Source: Nageia nagi
Lineage: Eukaryota; Pinophyta
NCBI GenBank assembly: GCA_050084985.1
Contig: JBITNC010000001.1
Location: forward strand, 103,106,001-103,170,000
Direction: 5' to 3'
DNA length: 64,000 nt
A program made the translations under genes and the position numbers. Positions 25,079 to 37,669 of the stretch are shown here, in pieces (position 1 is the first letter of the stretch; each line of letters opens with the position of its first letter). The notes under the pieces are model-generated. The model made no database searches. It was given only the letters and a program-made list of their open reading frames with translations, and was not told the origin of the DNA.

Positions 25079-27136
25079 ATACCAATTGTAGCTGGAGGGA
25101 TAACTTCAAACATGGCATAGACAAAATTCTCTTCATTTGCCCTCTTTTTACTATTTATTAACTTTAAAGCTTCTTACAAAAGATCTAATTGACCCAGTGT
25201 ATTTAATGCATCACTCTTTTGTGGCATGACTGAATCTTCTATGAAAATTATAAAAGAGGTATGCTTGATAGCTTAGAGGTTTAATTTAGGGGGGCTCTTT
25301 CACTGGCAAATAGCAGACCAGGTTCATGGCTACTAAGGCATCCATGACCTCACTAATATCTTTAAGGAACTCAGTATATAGTCTATGATACTTATTAGAT
25401 TTCCAAACTTCTATATCATCACAGATGACATGAGTAATAATTTTGGATTTAGGCTCATTATAGTGGATATTTCTAGATTTATTAGGAGAAATTGATTTAA
25501 TATGGGCTAAATGTTCTTTGAAGGCTTTGTGATGAGCTTCTTTACTAATAATTCCATCTATTAGTTTTTTCATATGGATAATCCTAAAAAATTAAAAGGT
25601 TAATTCTATAAGATGGTAACAATGCTTGAAAAAAACATGCTTCTTTTCTTTGGTTGGGATGAAGACTTGGTTAGCTACTTTGTACCACTCAATAATGAAA
25701 TTGTTAACAAGTTGAACTTACATCTATTTTAGGATATACATGTCTAAGGGAGATGGTTCTTGAGTTATGAACAAGTTATATCAATCCAAAAAAGCTTTAA
25801 CAACATAATCAAAACATATAATATTTTCATTAGGTAGATTAGTAAACCACAAGAATGATTTAGATTTTAAACTAAGAGTAAACAATTAAGCCAACAAATC
25901 ATCATCATTTTCAAATGAAATAACCTCTAACTAATACATTTACAAATGTATTATAGGATCAAAATGACCATAAAATATAGTAAATATTACCTACTTGTCA
26001 TACCTTCTCTTGTGGATGTTATAGAAAAAGGGGTTCTCACTACCTCCTAAAATTGCAGTGCAAATTTATTGATGCAAGCCATGATTGAATCTTTTAATTG
26101 CTTTATCTATAGAAGTTGTTGTAGTGTATCATATGGAGATGCTTGTTGTAACATTCCACCAATATCTATGTGCTTTTCCTTTGATAAACCTATAAATAAA
26201 TTGAAATAACAAACTTTTTCTTACTCTAAAGTTCTTACCAAATTGTTGACTATCTCCAATTGGCATTTTAGTGGAGTAGCTACATACTCCCTATTAAGCT
26301 TCAAAAACTTTTGTTCTTTCTTCAAGATATCAAATTATTCATTTGACCAACCTAGTCTTCTTTTCATACCAAAAGCTATTGCTAGATCAGATTCATCCAT
26401 ACAAGATTCAAGGATGGATGATGTTTGAGGCTCTTCATCTTACAAGATATCAACTAGGTATTCTTCATCAATGTTATCTTCCAACTCTTTGTCCTAGGTG
26501 GGAAATACCTATGGAATAGAAATCCTAGGATCTAAAAAAAATTATTTGGGATTTGAATAAGTTAATGGAGTGGCAGAATTGGCTCCAACAACATCTCTAG
26601 GTTCTATGAGATACCATATCATACCAAGGGTCTAGTTTGGGATCCAAGGTTCAGGAATAACATTAGGGATGAAAAAATATAACAAAGGAAATTATAAAGT
26701 TTTGAAATACTTATAAGCTTATTGATAAGGGGTTAAAGTATTATCATATTGAGTTTATTGAATCATTTACCTCTATTTGGTATATTCAAGATCAGTATCT
26801 AAGGTAGAGTCTAGAAGTTATTTGTATTCGGTATTGACTTCTTGCAAAGTTTGAATAAGGAAAGGAAGATTCTTTCACAAATAACAATTTTAGCAAGTAT
26901 ATCTAATGCATTGGAGGGAGCTCATCAAGTTCCTATCAATTATTTCCTTTTTCTTTATGAGCTAATGGGCTACAATATTTTGGAGCACTATCATATTCAT
27001 CATTTAGATGCAATATCTATACTCTTTCATTTTTCCCTCTTGGTGCATTGGTATATTTCTTGTGTGTCCTAGTATTCTTAGATTATGCAACAAGACACTT
27101 AGGGTTTTCATGATATGTAGCAATAGGTGTATCCAT
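25079..27136 (-). pseudogene. gag and start of protease of element C, decayed
   Basis: The part nearest E (25079-25220) matches D just before protease (DALN...QLDLL.EALKL). Upstream, at about 25980-25650, gag capsid-like sequence reads LKSKSFLWFTNLPNENI with a long helical stretch after it, then a Lys-rich stretch (25286-25573, starting MKKLIDGIISKEAHHKA). At about 26430-26230 the sequence is acidic and then helical (SDLAIAFGMKRRLGWSNEQ). A possible start is the ATG at 27136 (MDTPIATYHEN). The gag body does not resemble D's gag, although everything after it does. Confidence 0.6.
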
Positions 27137-28395
27137 TTCTATAACACTTGAAATGAAATATTAGTCCTATCCAAAGCCCTAGGGTTTTGATGTAATTAAA
27201 GAAGGATATAGAGATGTATCGAAAGAAGTTGGGTTCACCAATTGTCATAATCAAAATAATAATAATTAGGGTTATTTACAAAATATTAATTTAATTAATT
27301 TACCATAAAATAATAAGAAATTTATGATATGAAAAATGATAATGACCTAATTTACCTTGACCCATCAAAATTGGATTTACAAAAGATACAAACCTATACT
27401 TTACCTATGATAAAAATGGAAGGCAAAATCTAATCGAAAGAGGATGAACAATGAGCTTATTTAAATACGAAGCCATGAGTCCAAACTCAACCTAGTGTTG
27501 GTGCTAGGAACCTAGAAACATCACCTAATTATCATTCCAAAATACCTCTCCCTTTCACTCAATATAATCATCCCACCTTCAATGCATAAAATCTCACTCA
27601 AAAATAATTGAAATATCGCAAGAATGTAGAATTAAGAGTATAAAAAAATCCAAAGATGATAGGTGGAATTAAGAAACATTGATAAATAATGGCACATGTA
27701 TATTTTCACCTATAAAGGATTCAATATTATGTCATGTCATGTCATATATTTGATCATGCATAACCCCTCAAGAAAACAAGTCTAGTGCTAAGGATCCTCC
27801 TTAGGCTTATTGTGATGCCAATCTGACCTGTTACCATAAAATATAAAGGTATATGAGAATGCACATGGAAAATAGCATTTATTTAATAAATTAAATAAAT
27901 AATTTCAAATACCTAAAAGGGTATTTTAATTAAATTAAAATTGCTTTTTAAGTGTTAAGAATTCCATGAATTAAACACACATTGGACTCATAGAAAACTC
28001 TTAACCATATATTTTTCCCTTATAGATTTAAAGTGATTACAAAAAAACAATCAATATATTATATCATAAATAACCTCATGAATATCATAACATACAAGTA
28101 CATATACTATTTTATGAGAAATAACATCTTGAATACCATAATGATCACATATATGATCTACATCATAAGAAATAAACCTATGAGTCTTTTTATATTCACC
28201 AATAGGAAACACACAATAAATATCATTAGCATACTCTCAAGATGATCCTTCATTTTAATCAACAAAATAATGAAAATGGGTATATTAGAAAGATCTTAAA
28301 TCAATAATAGTAAAAATCCTTCATAGTGAATAAGCCCTTAAGAGGATCATATAATAAGAGATCTTAAAAATGACATAAAATTCCTCAATAAAATT
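27137..28395. other. No gene; possible PBS and flank of element C
   Basis: At about 27225-27243 the minus strand reads gacaattggtgaacccaac, which could be a primer-binding site (TGG start after ACA), but I cannot assign a tRNA. The sequence beyond it should be C's 5' LTR, yet it does not match the 3' LTR at 6433-8326. The rest is AT-rich without coding signal; short ORFs (for example at 28033-28245) are composition effects. Confidence 0.4.
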
Positions 28396-28399
28396 GAAA

Positions 28400-28590
28400 T
28401 AAAGAATAAGGACTAAGATATGTAATATTACTATTAATATAAAATCCTTTTAAATCCATGAAAGGAAAAATAATAATGAATATATAAAGTTGAAAGACAT
28501 AACAAGAACTAAGATACACAGTATCACCATTAATGAAAAATCCCTTTAAATCCATGAAAGAGAAAATAAATAAATATGACGAGAATTCTT
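28400..28590. repeat. 96-bp direct repeat, two copies
   Basis: The block starting actaagata...attaat at 28412 recurs at 28508, each followed by a ttaaatccatgaaag phrase. Two diverged copies; no coding content. Confidence 0.7.
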
Positions 28591-30179
28591 ATTGACCATT
28601 ATTAATTTTTGAGCTATATAACAATGATGAGTTATCTTAGAATACCTTTTTCAAGTCTCATTGGAATGTTGAATGATGTTGATAAGAGATTTTAAAGTAT
28701 TGCCATAGAATGATCCATGACATGAAATATTAATCCTCAAAGTGACCAACATACACCACTTAATTGATTCTTCTTCATATCTTATTCCTTGTGGTAAGAG
28801 AGATCGATGGTGTAAAATATTTTCAAGAAGTTAAGAAGAAGAATCCTTAAGAGTATCCCAATTATAATGAATATATAAACACATAAATTTGCATTTTGGT
28901 TATTTAAAATATATTAATTTTTAATTTGATTTAAATAAAGTATAAATTATAGACTCATATGGGCTTATTTTCATATAATTTAAGTAATTTAGTATAATTT
29001 AGCATTATCTCTTTACATGTTTTAAGCTGGCTCCAACTAAGTGAAATAAAATCCAATTTTTAAATCCTACATAAAGCATTCATAAGTTCTAAAAAATGGG
29101 AGGATGTAAAAAATACAAGAAGGAGAATCATAACAAATATCATTTTCACAAGTTTATCTTTAATCATCAATATATCATCATCAAGAATGCATGAAAATGT
29201 GAAGTACATGTCAAATCAAAAATAAAATTAGAATGCCCACTTTCTGACACCCAAGCCTAGAGAACCAATGTTCTTTCTTAATAAGACTAGAGTGCTTTCA
29301 TTTTTTCACAATAGGCTCCAAATGCCAGCTTTTTGATTATAATATTTAAAAACCCCTAAAATTGAACAATATAATTTTATACCATTTTCATATCAACTTT
29401 GGAATTATATTTAAGGAATATCATATTCAAAATCATCACTTTATAATTGACTATAGTTAGGATTTTCCATCAAAGAACACAAGCTATCTACTAGTAGGAT
29501 TACTAAACCCTCACAATCCAACTAAGGTATTTGTATATCATATTATCAATTTTTATATGTAAAACTATTTTCATTATTAAATATCTATAAGGTAATTTAG
29601 CTATTAATCTTTTTTCAATAGTAAATAAAATGTATTTATTTAAATACATTATTTTCTTTCTAGTGTATAACTTGGTGAATCTAACTCCTTTTTATCTTTA
29701 ATTTTTCTTTTTCAAACCTTTTATTTTTGAATAAAATATAATGTCTCTTAGCAAACCTAACTACATAAAAACCTTAAATCTAACCCTAGGGTATAATGGC
29801 TTCGTTATGCAATAATTCAAATATGATCAAATAAGTTTTTAAAGAAAATAATATGAAATAGGAATAATAAGTTTTCTTGAATCATAATTGATAATTATTA
29901 TTTACAGCATTCATTTTAGCCATGAATATTCACTAATAAGTGAATTTTAAAGTTAACTAAAATTGAAATTAGCAAAATGTTTGAGTTACAATAACACCCT
30001 TATCGCCTTTTATTTTAATTTTTTTGGCTTGGGTTGCCAAGTAAAATCAATATTTTAAATTAAATTTTTATTTTTTTTATTGATATTTGGAAATAATAAA
30101 TAGCCAACTTCACCTTGAAATCATAAATTATTATTTATATTTTTACTAAATTGCATGATATAAATACCTTAATATAAAT
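28591..30179. other. AT-rich stretch without recognisable features
   Basis: I see no domain, LTR pair or RNA gene on either strand here; the sequence is low-complexity AT-rich DNA with many stops. Confidence 0.5.
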
Positions 30180-30415
30180 TTGATACCTCTCGATAGCAAT
30201 CTATTACTACTTGATAACATCCTGCTGCCTCACAATAGCATCCTACTACCTCTCAGTACTAGTCTGCTACAACTTGATAGTAGTTTGATACCTCTTGGTA
30301 GAAATATACTACCATTTAGTAGTAGAATGATTTCTCCCAATAGAATTATACTACCTCTTGGTAGCATACTACCATTGCTTAGTAGCAGATAACTACCACC
30401 CAGTAGCAGACTACT
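30180..30415. repeat. 21-bp palindromic minisatellite, 11 units
   Basis: A landmark hexamer (YRRTAG-like) falls at 30191, 30212, 30233, 30254, 30275, 30296, 30317, 30338, 30359, 30380 and 30401, always exactly 21 bp apart. Many units hold a small inverted repeat of the form CTACC-TCTT-GGTAG. Because 21 is a multiple of three, the array is open in one plus-strand frame and one minus-strand frame and gives seven-residue repeats rich in Leu and Ser; I regard those ORFs as by-products. Confidence 0.93.
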
Positions 30416-33119
30416 ACAAAACTCTTTAAATTCACCAAAAATATCTACATGAATTTTTTTAGCTTCAAATTCATCTTTATTATTTTTTACAAAATTTCTT
30501 AAAATCACCTTACCTACAAATCTGATTCACCAAACATTTTCCAAGTTAATTTTGAGGAAGGGATTTTAAATGAAACCTGATTATTTAATAAAGTGAAGGA
30601 GTGGGATCCTACATGAGGCATGAGGGAGAGAAGTAGAATATGGAGCTAAAGGATGAACTAGATCCTAATGCACCTGATGATGATGGAAATAATTTTTTTG
30701 CACTCAAAAGGAGTATAATATTGTTTTAGATTATTTTGGTGAACCCTAGAGGGGTTGAGGTCAAGAGATATAAATGCTATAACAAATGTAATGCATGAGA
30801 ATTATAGACTCTTTTTGTAACTCTAACTATGAGAGGATAATATCCCTAACCTAAGATCATTTGTAAGAATGGATTATTTGTAGCTTAGAAGATTAATGAT
30901 GACCTAAAGATTGAACATAATTATAAGAAAGAATCATGCAACCATGAAGATATGAATATAAATGTTTCATGTAGATCATTGGTGTGGTGGTGTATGGTAA
31001 GATTGGTGATGATTAGAGATTTGGGTTCTAAGATGATTCATTATTGATATTGGGAGAGCTAATTTTTAGGGATAAAACATCAATTCTAATTATATTTATG
31101 CTCATGAGTGAAAAAGGAGGTGGGGACTCAGGGAAAATCATTGCTAAAGCATGAATATGGACCTTACATAAGGATTTTTTTTTCATTTAGAGGAAGAAGA
31201 CTTTTTGGTATGGTATAAATACTAGAGCATCCAAGTATGGTTTTCATCTATCTAAATTTTAGTCTTCCTAGGTTGGGGATCTATACATAGTTTATATTTA
31301 TTTCAAGATTTTAAACCTCTAGGATCTATACATAGTCCAATTATGCTTGAGGGACACGATGGGGGTGTGGTTCTAAAATTATATTTTTTAAATAGTGGGT
31401 TTTAGACATGCCTATCAAAAATTTGTTTTTAGGATTTGGGTATTGGAATAAATTACATATTTGAAAATTAGACTTTGAGCACTACATTTTCACTAAATTG
31501 ACCTTTTTCAAGATTTCAACTCTAAGTACCTCAAATATTGAGATCAATTGTGATGAAACATGAAAATCAAGTAAAACAGTTTCACTATTTGGCCAAAAGT
31601 GGGACTCAACTTCTTGCACTTACTCTAGTTTAGAATGAGAGTGATGGAGTTGGGTTCAAATATGGTGGTTAGGATAGTGAAAATTAGAGGTTAATGTTTG
31701 ATGATGGATGTAATTTGTTGTTTAGTAGGGTGGGTTCAAAGTTGTATAGAGTTGGCTCTACATTAGGATGGTAATGGGTGGTTTTGAGTGGATATGCAAG
31801 ATTTGGTGGTGGAAAAAGAGTTGCTAAAAGGGGTTTAGATATGCTTATGAAGGTATGTGAAGAATCTATATTCATTGACCAAAAAGGATCCAATGTATAT
31901 TTTTTTTGAAATCCTTGGTAATGAGAGGGTAGAAAAAGGGTATTAATCTCTACGTTAAATGATGTGTTACTTATTATCAATATTCAAGAAGATATTCTTT
32001 ATGGAAATATTATTGATTCCCTTTTGATATTTATGGGTGAGTTGATTGAAGATTATTTTAGGGTTTTGGAGGATCAATGATGATGGAATTCATGTAAAAC
32101 CCTTAAAGAAGATTAGGGTTGGGGATTTTTAAAACCCCTAGTTTTATGAGGTTTAAAAAGGAATATAAAACCTTTATTACTAGCACTAATTTAAATGATC
32201 TACTATTTTCTAGAGTCCTGGTGAACAAGTATTTCCTTTCTTTAAAAAATAATTTAGAGGAAAGGATGAAGTATAATTTGGATATTTTAACAAAATAAGT
32301 TATCTTGGGGTAGGAATAAGGTTTCAACTCTTATAACTTAGCTTTTATGCAAACATTTTACTATTTTCTAAAATGTTTTAGGTGTAATATTATTATGGGA
32401 GGACTATAAGTCCTTTGAATCCATCTCCATATTTAGGATTAATATTCATGGATGTATGTGTGTGGGTAGGAAATATATTTTCAAATCTTATTCTTGATGT
32501 AAGAGAGTGGCTCTCCTTGAGATACTATAGATGATCCATTGATAGTATCCTTCTTAGAGGTCAAAATATCTATTTCTAAAAATTGGGCTATATATCAAGA
32601 AACTTTTTGAATTATGCTTGGGCAAGAAGAGGATTTCAAATTTTTCTTATTATTCCCTATAGATAAATCTCTAGGAGTTGCAACCCTTTTTGAATATTGA
32701 GATAAATCTCCAAAGAGTTTGACCTACTAAGAACTTTTTATTTTCCTATAGCTGCAAATTTGAGTTAGAGTTTATCTAGTATGGATGTTTTGAACATGGT
32801 TAACTATATAACCCTGTTAATATCAAATCCTATATGTTTTATTTTTATTAGTGGAAATTTGAAAATCATTTTAAGTTGTAAATTATTTCAAGCCCTTTCA
32901 AAACCCCTATTTTTATTACTTGTAAAAAAATACCTCTCTTAGACCATACTCAAAAAAGTAAAACTACATAAAGTAATCAAAATAATCAGAATATTCAAGG
33001 ATCATCATCACCTATTTTAGGGGCATAAGTAAATACATAAAAATTATAATTGATGAATATATTATGCTAATAATATATATATATATATATATAAAAGATT
33101 AATTAAAGTTTAGAATGAT
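30416..33119. other. Unassigned stretch
   Basis: No protein domain is recognisable on either strand. The phrase ggatctatacatagt occurs twice (about 31278 and 31321), and a TA microsatellite lies at 33073-33093. ORFs at 31684-31980 and 32103-32327 have no recognisable motif. Confidence 0.5.
33073..33093. repeat. (TA)n microsatellite
   Basis: About ten TA units in a row. Confidence 0.92.
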
Positions 33120-34200
33120 TTGTATTATGTTTGCAAAGGTATTAGGAGAAGATACAAGAAAACACTTTCAATTATTCAAGGAATAATGTAGCATAAAGTT
33201 TTACAATGATGAGAGACTACTAGCTAGAATTTTCCAAAAGAGTTGGAAAGGTGAAACATTTGAATTTTATACAAAATTGCTCAGAGATAAGTGATATCCC
33301 TAGTTTTAAAGAGATAAGTGATGTATTTATAAACCAACACATATACAACATAAAAATACTAGAAATGTTAACATATTTATATGAAATTTATCATGGACCA
33401 AATCAAAAGATTGAAAAATACATTCATTGGTTCAAGAAAATATGGTAAACCATTCTAACCCCAATATAAGATTTATATATAAATGTGATATTGGTAAATA
33501 ATTTGTTAAAATAATAAGGCCATATTCCAATGCCAATATAACATTTACATGTAAATAAGATCTTGGTAAATTATTTGATAAAACATTAAGGCCATATATA
33601 TGCAATAATATCAATTTATGTTTTGGGTTTTGACTAAAATGGTGATCACAAAAGAAATATTCTTACTTGATATAGGAGTAATCAAATGTGAAAATCATTA
33701 TGGAGGATATAACAAAAACAAATTATGCAAAAAATAATTAGGATAAGAACATATTAAATTAAAAATAATGTGATTTATACCTAACATGATTAATAATTAA
33801 AAATAAAAAAGAAATAAGATTCATGTTTCCCATTCCACTTCAATAAATCATAAAAGATGTATTCAATTTATCTCTAAATAAATCTCAAGATGAAAATAAT
33901 ATAGAAAACATAACTTTGCAAAAGGAATCCTCATATTGTAACTATCATCAAAATAGGGGTCATATAATGAACCAATATATTAATATAAGAATGAAATTCA
34001 ATAATTGATAAAGGATATAAAATAGAATTTATCCAATAATAGTTTTAACTAACAACCAAGTCCATGATGAAAATAGAATTATTAATAATACTAAAATATT
34101 TATAGAGTGTCGGTTAGAAAAATTTTGTAGGGTAACCATTGTAAAACAAGATGTATATGCTCCCATACAAAAATGAAGTCCAAAAGAGTCATAAATTTAG
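33120..34200 (+). pseudogene. Fragment F: Ty3/gypsy gag with zinc knuckle
   Basis: Frame 33251-33448 reads EISDIPSFKEISDVFINQHI and then IEKYIHWFKKIW, a capsid-like pattern of gypsy gag (I.SF..L...F and a helical end). Farther on, at 33937-33978, a nucleocapsid knuckle of the CX2HX4HX4C type appears (YCNYHQNRGHIMNQ) whose last Cys codon is now TAT (Tyr). No protease or RT follows before the copia LTR fragment G at about 34300, so only the gag part remains. Which element it came from is unclear. Confidence 0.6.
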
Positions 34201-34279
34201 TGACTAATGAAAAAGTGAAATCATAATTACTTACCAAAGACACCATAGAACAAAGTTTACCTTAAAGAGAGTGCTAGTA

Positions 34280-35140
34280 GATAGAAGATCATGTCTTATT
34301 ATTTTCTTCACTAATTTCCTTCTACATTTTGTTAGGATAGGATTTAGACTACAAATAAAGGCTATATTATTTAATTTCAATATTAAAAAATCTAATTGCA
34401 TGGATAAAAATATAAATACCTTAAATGTGATGCTTTAGTTCATCTTTAAGATAGTTGGTGAGCTTCCTACAACTATTGACCTAATACATTCATATTCTCC
34501 ACAAGACTACATACAAGAAAAAAATAAAAACTATATAATAATGTTACATTCTCCCTTAATCCAAATGGGTATCTATTAGCTCGAGCATTATCCTAAATTT
34601 ATCCAATTTTTTCTCTTCCAAACACTTAGGTGAGTATGTTTACTAGTTGGTCTTCTACGATATAATTTGATAAAATGATATTTTATATTTATATATTTTG
34701 TTCAATTATGGAACATTAGATTCTTATATAATTTTACTACATAAGTGTTGTCAACTAAAAGTAGAGTAGTATTCATCTACTCCTATAAATATTCCAATAT
34801 GCACTTGAGCTAAATTATCTCTCTAGTTTCTTCTATAGGTGCTACATACGCTTCTTTTATAGTTGAAGATATTAGAATTGATTGATTTTATGATTTATAA
34901 AAGATTAGTTCTGATATAATACTCATGAAAAAAATTTATGTGAATTTTGCATCTTCCTTATCTCCATCATAGTATGAATTTGAGTAACAAACTAATTTGA
35001 ACCTATTTATCCTATAAAATTGAGTCCAAAGTTTTATGTTCTCTTCAAGTATCAAAGAACCCTCTTTGTTGGTATCCATAAATTCTCAAAATATTATTAT
35101 GTATATTAGTAAAGGACTCCACTTATTTTTGTGAGGTAGA
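34280..35140 (-). pseudogene. Fragment G: copia RNase H and start of 3' LTR
   Basis: Minus strand, about 35130-34560: a Ty1/copia RNase H end with STIKEAYVAPIEET, LLLVDNTYVVKLYKN and INIKYHFIKL, then FRIMLELIDTH. A PPT (attaagggagaa, 34549-34560) follows, then an LTR start TGTAACATTATTATATAG at 34548 running down to roughly 34280. RT and everything upstream is missing above 35140. It is a second copia family, distinct from E by its LTR. Confidence 0.75.
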
Positions 35141-37158
35141 TAAGACTTCTAAAGAGTTATGTGTACCTTGTTCCATCTTCAAATTATACTCCTTTTAATG
35201 TGAGATTTAATTTATATTTTATTGGAGTGCAATGATCTAAAATGAATTATATGAATGAATACCAAATATAATTAGAGTGAGTAATTGGTACATTCTCATG
35301 ATTGGGTGGTATTTGGAACATTTTGAGCTATTAGTTTGTGGAAATTTGTGGCTAGAAAATAGTCATAAAATAGATTAGTCATCTTTGGGAAGGTATAAAT
35401 TTTGATAGATATATCCAATCAAGTTGATTTTTAATTCCTTAGATAGTGGTTGAAAATATATTTCCAACAAGTATATGTGTTCTTACCTTTGTCAAATATT
35501 TTAAAACCATCCAAGGCATTTTCTACAAAATTATCAAAATCACCAATGCCAATGCTAACAGTAGCACCCTTGCTCATGCTAGTGCCTATGCTAGGGTTTT
35601 TGAGCAATTTGGATGCAAGATTTTAAATTTGATTATTTTGATCTATATATCAAAATAAATTCTATGGACAAATTATTACTTAAAAAGACCAACTTGGATG
35701 TTGATAAAGGCCCAACCATTTACTTGATGGTTCATGTGGCACCCAACCTAGAACCTAACCTTTCACCTACTTATACACCCAACATGCTAGTGCCAAAACC
35801 TATGCTGGTAAAAAAGATCATGTACATATAGAAGGTGAATCATTTCAAGTAATTTTGAAGCATTTGGAAGTTGGAGAATCATTGGGAACCTAAAGGGATG
35901 CTAATGTTGAATTTGTTTATCCCCTTAGTGAGTTTATATAATAATCCAATAATCCTAGACTAGTGAGGTGATTCTATGGTGTGATTAATGGTTATACTAT
36001 TGGAAAAGTGTGAGGCTACTTATGGAGGAAAGAATGATATTGAATATATAGGAGAACTTCATAAAAAAGAAAACCTTCTCCATCATCATGATGTAATATT
36101 AATCATATGATGAAAAATATCATAGCCATATTAATAAATTGTATAACCATAATATAGGGTGAATAATATTATATTCATTCTATGCTATTTCATTTATTTT
36201 GTACAAAGTAGATCAATGATGTAATAGTGGTAGTTGCATTATTGAGAGCATGTTGTATTTTGAGAGGTACAATGTGTGAGTCTTGTACATGAAAAAGAAA
36301 TGTAAAAGAGAGATAATGTTTTCCAAGAGAGTGATATAAAAGGAGCTATCAAAGTATTTCACAAACATGATGGAAGAGAAAGTTCTAGATCATGGGATAA
36401 ACCATTAAAATAGGAAGTAATTTTAAAGCAATAAGAGGAACCTCTATAAAAATACTTATGTTCTTTATGTAGATGTACATTTATGTTTCATATTTGTGCA
36501 TATTAAGAATATAGAAAGAATTGAGAAAATGAAAGTAATTATAATTTTGAGAAATATATATTTGATGTTTTCTTGTAAGCTATAAGTTTTAAAAAATTAT
36601 AGATCAAATGGTATGAAAGCTAGTTGAGATTACCTTGGGACTGTGTAATGTGCTTGTGAAAGAAGAAAATATGAAAAATATATGAAGAAAATGCCCAAGT
36701 TTAGATTGGTCAAGATAGGGATTACAAAAGACTATCCAAATTGAAAAGTGTAAGAATGTTTTAATAATAACATAGCACTCAATTTTTATTTAGTTTGTAG
36801 TTTGTTTAAATATTGATCAAGTTTTAAAGATATATAAAGAGTTCTTCATTGTTAGTTGGTCTAATAATATTTGAAGATTGAAGTAAATATGGGATCACAA
36901 AAATGAAAAAAGAGAAATGGAGGTTCACTAATTGTTATCTAAGTTGTACTAAACATTGGCATCTTTAAGAATAATTTGTACACCTAGTTTAGTTTGTTGA
37001 GGAGGTTTCTCAAAGATTTTTATAGGTTAGAATTGCTACTGAGGGTATTGTAAATTTTACCTATTTGTTTGTAATCTCTTCTTTCAATTAATTAACCATT
37101 GAAGGTTGCTATAAGACAGGATATTGATTCTTCATAAAGTCCCTAAGCATTTGGGCAT
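35141..37158. other. Unassigned stretch left of element D
   Basis: No recognisable domain. Two overlapping plus ORFs (35446-35658, 35613-35831) contain simple runs such as NANANSSTLAHASAYA and Pro-rich sequence but nothing I can name. If D had inserted into fragment H, the rest of H should be here on the minus strand; I do not see it. Confidence 0.5.
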
Positions 37159-37526
37159 TGTATTCTTTCAAAATTGCACTTTGAGTTGGGGTAACACTAT
37201 CATTCTTTTATTCTTTCATTCTTTTCAAAAACTTCTTTCTATTCCAAATCTCTTCCCTTTAACATTAAGTTTGAGTCTTCTATTAGCCCTAAGTATGAAG
37301 AATTTTGGGTGTTTTCAAGATCTAGATATTATATATACAATTCAGCTATTATATGTATAAGTCCTTATCTTTGATATTTTGCCTTGTAAATTTCTAGTCA
37401 AAGTTAAATATGTGTTGTAATAACTATTAGAGATAAACCTTAAGTCATATTAATAGTCAAATGGGGCAGGAACTATATGTATAAAATAATTATGTATGGG
37501 AAGAGAAAAGTCCAAGAAAATGTTTG

Positions 37527-37626
37527 AGAGTTGTTGTAAATACAATGTCCAAGAGTTGTTATAAATACAATATCTGAGAGTTATTGTATATACAATGTTC
37601 AAGAGTTTTTGTAAATATAAGTCCAA
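37527..37626 (+). repeat. 25-bp tandem repeat in D's LTR
   Basis: The unit agagttgttgtaaatacaat... begins at 37527, 37552, 37577 and 37602: four copies exactly 25 bp apart. The right LTR has at most one or two recognisable units near 49200-49250. Confidence 0.88.
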
Positions 37627-37669
37627 GTTATATCCAAGTAATCAATAGGACATTCCTAAAAGTAAATAA

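Larger units (their letters stand above)
6433..27243 (-). mobile_element. Element C: Ty3/gypsy (Tat/Athila branch), split by element E
   Basis: Minus-strand element read from high to low coordinates as: possible PBS near 27240, gag, protease, archaeal-type RNase H, RT, RNase H, integrase, extra 3' ORF, 3' LTR. Protease to 3' LTR is homologous to element D. Element E (16678-25073) sits inside its protease; removing E and one TTATT restores continuity with D (the IG..RPP..FYLS region). A 5' LTR matching the 3' LTR (6433-8326) is not found upstream of gag, and gag itself does not resemble D's, so the 5' end may be recombinant or rearranged. All coding regions carry stops. Confidence 0.75.

Noticed and set aside
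27244-29140. 5' LTR of element C
   Set aside because: Compared with 6433-8326 and D's LTRs in the expected orientation; no shared blocks such as the aaaccctttgaggtta end or the 100-bp units.
30180-30508. Leu/Ser-rich repeat proteins on both strands at the minisatellite
   Set aside because: They are direct translations of a 21-bp repeat, open on both strands for that reason, with no gene context.
35446-35831. Two overlapping ORFs as a small host gene
   Set aside because: Low-complexity Asn/Ala and Pro runs, different frames, no recognisable domain or start context.
27137-37158. Rest of element A (RT end, RNase H, integrase) beyond element C
   Set aside because: None of B's 59300-61660 motifs appears on the plus strand in this interval.
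37154-37158. Target-site duplication of element D (ggcat)
   Set aside because: Nothing matching follows the right LTR; the flank there starts gccaatc and the LTR end is uncertain.
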